Assembly: GCA_030613785.1 (NCBI GenBank)
Contig: JAUWLF010000013.1
Location: 1 to 62,659 of the forward strand
Length of the DNA stretch: 62,659 nucleotides
Direction of reading: 5' to 3'
Origin: Chloroflexota bacterium
GTDB lineage: Bacteria; Chloroflexota; Anaerolineae; UBA7937; B3-Chlor
Every line of letters begins with the position of its first letter. The stretch's first letter is position 1. The notes under the pieces were generated by a model, which saw only the letters and a list, made by a program, of their open reading frames with translations, did no database searches and was not told the origin of the DNA. Of this stretch, positions 61,663 through 62,659 are shown piece by piece. Made by a program: the position numbers and the translations under genes.

Positions 61663-62013
61663 TCACAGGCCAGCGCGAATGGCTTCCAGGGTCGCCTTGG
61701 CCTCTGGCACCAACTGGAAGAAGCTGGTGAGCGTCTCACAGGCGAAGTCGTCGCAGTGGGCGCAGTTCTGCATCCCCTTGCCAGTGGCGCAGGCCCGAAT
61801 CTCGCAGACGGAGCAGTGAGAGAAGTACCGGGTGTGTCCAAGTAGGCACCCGTCACAGACGATGTCCTCAATCTTGATGTCCGCCTGGTACTGCTTGGAC
61901 CACGTCTCCGCTACGCGTTTCCGTTCCTCGTCATCGTCATTCTGCGTGGCTAGATATGCAGGACATTCCGTACAAGTGATGCCACAGTAGGCGATCATCT
62001 CTTCCATGTCCAA
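61663..62013 (-). CDS. DUF3795 protein, copy 2
   Basis: A 116-residue paralogue of the downstream gene, with the same landmarks (AYCGITCTECPAYLAT, IVCDGCLLGH, CSVCEIRACA, CAHCDDFACETL) and the same end (EAKATLEAIRAGL). The middle differs more (DDDEERKRVAETWSKQYQAD). It starts at 62,013 or, two codons in, at a second ATG. The two copies are separated by about 210 non-coding bases. The duplication appears old, because the non-coding sequence between and beside them no longer aligns clearly. The function is unknown. Confidence 0.85.
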   Translation of the reverse strand: MDMEEMIAYCGITCTECPAYLATQNDDDEERKRVAETWSKQYQADIKIEDIVCDGCLLGHTRYFSHCSVCEIRACATGKGMQNCAHCDDFACETLTSFFQLVPEAKATLEAIRAGL

Positions 62014-62395
62014 GTACTCCCTTCGTCATGATGGAAAGCCCTCTGCGCATGGCGCTGGAGCAGATCCGTTGGATGTGGTCGCGAGTAGTATATGCTCACC
62101 GATGTGGCACGTCAAGGCAGTGGTGCCGAACGTGGCGAAAACGTGGATCACCCTTGCAGCGCGCCTGCGACTTGCGCAGCGCTGCCTCCTTCAACCAACC
62201 CCCCTGGGATAGCGTGCGGTTGCCCTGCATTCTGGAGACAGACCCATGACTGGCGATCGTTTGCTCGGGCCCCAGTTGCGCAAAGGACCGATCTGGTCTT
62301 GAGGCTCGTGACCGCGTCGAACCCCCGGCCCAGTTCGTTATCAAGGGCAGCTCATTCCAGCCACTGGCATGGAGGCTCTGAGTTGCCACCAGAAC
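62014..62395. other. Intergenic stretch before the BrkB-like gene
   Basis: About 380 bases with no recognised gene, repeat or RNA. Short frames are present on both strands but have no family match. Confidence 0.4.
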
Positions 62396-62659
62396 CTACC
62401 TTCGCTTGCGCCGTCTCCGCTTTGCATACTGAACACTGAATTCAGCCCCCAGCAAGATGATCACCCCACTGAGGTAGGACCACAATAGGAAAACGATGAC
62501 CGCCGCCAACGAACCGTACACCAGGCTGTACATAGCGAATTCGGCAACGTAGAAGGCGAAGCCGTGCTTGGCCACCTCCCATGCGAGGCTGGCCAGCAGG
62601 GCAGCCGGCAGGACGTCGGACCACGCGACCTGCGCATGGGGCAAGCGGCGGTAGAGGAC
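62396..62659 (-). CDS. YihY/BrkB-family membrane protein, cut by the window edge
   Basis: The C-terminal 87 residues of a multi-pass protein that continues past the right edge. It reads VLYRRLPHAQVAWSDVLPAA, then LLASLAWEVAKHGFAFYVAEF, then YGSLAAVIVFLLWSYLSGVIILLGAEFS, and ends in YAKRRRRKRR. LPxxxVxWxDVLPGA and WSYxSxxIxLLGAEF are the conserved end of the YihY/BrkB (UPF0761-like) family. These are inner-membrane proteins of unknown transport role. The basic tail is typical. The N-terminal half is outside the window. Confidence 0.88.
   Translation of the reverse strand, partial: VLYRRLPHAQVAWSDVLPAALLASLAWEVAKHGFAFYVAEFAMYSLVYGSLAAVIVFLLWSYLSGVIILLGAEFSVQYAKRRRRKRR

Noticed and set aside
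1-62659. CRISPR arrays and tRNA or rRNA genes
   Set aside because: No regularly spaced direct repeats, no TTCRANYC-type T-arm with an acceptor stem and no rRNA signatures were found by eye. A tRNAscan or Infernal run would be needed to exclude small RNAs.

Overview
The window looks like chromosomal DNA from a bacterium of the phylum Chloroflexota, most likely an uncultured Anaerolineae-like lineage. This is inferred from gene content, not from a marker gene. The clues are many membrane proteins with long Thr/Pro-rich stalks, a fused PyrF-PyrE enzyme, a ThiXYZ-like riboflavin importer behind an FMN riboswitch, an archaeal/thermophile-type fructose-bisphosphate aldolase/phosphatase, and GT-C glycosyltransferases fused to TPRs. 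No rRNA, tRNA or CRISPR array was seen.

Layout. 0-7 kb: small housekeeping and accessory genes (membrane protein, C_GCAxxG_C_C protein, UbiE/MenG methyltransferase, LysE exporter, a decayed membrane protein, GrpB-like protein, Fem-type aminoacyltransferase, and a nucleotidyltransferase with a small overlapping partner). 7-24.3 kb: a cell-surface locus with a four-repeat secreted protein, a PEP-CTERM-like protein, two GT39-TPR proteins (one frameshifted), a glycoside-hydrolase-like protein, a BNR-propeller protein, two large GT-C/DUF2142-like membrane proteins and a Wzz-like protein. The last three form an operon behind a good promoter. 24.7-28.5 kb: four single-pass proteins with Thr/Pro-rich stalks, two carrying LysM or beta domains, around an AmrS-like radical SAM enzyme. 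28.7-31.6 kb: promoter, FMN riboswitch, terminator, then permease, binding protein and ATPase of a riboflavin importer. 31.6-33 kb: pyrK and a TIR-domain remnant.

33.5-49.9 kb is a visibly AT-richer block read almost entirely on the minus strand. It holds two methyltransferases, two DegT/DnrJ aminotransferases, a carbamoyltransferase, two radical SAM proteins, a nucleoside phosphorylase and five glycosyltransferase-like proteins, including a TPR fusion and a HEAT-repeat fusion. It reads as a horizontally acquired glycan or glycosylated-metabolite cluster whose product is unknown. A decayed IS630 transposase lies inside it, and an IS3 remnant and a small graveyard of gene fragments lie beside it (50-51.7 kb).

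52-55.6 kb is the pyr operon (promoter, leader terminator, pyrB, pyrF-pyrE fusion, pyrD). It is followed by an HD-domain protein, a well-promoted 886-residue protein with four cyclic-nucleotide-binding-type domains joined through one membrane helix to an outer domain, the FBP aldolase/phosphatase, two tandem DUF3795 proteins, and a BrkB/YihY membrane protein cut by the window edge.

The candidates most worth attention are the carbamoyltransferase/radical-SAM/phosphorylase glycan cluster, the four-CNB transmembrane protein, the riboswitch-controlled importer, and the pyrB leader.
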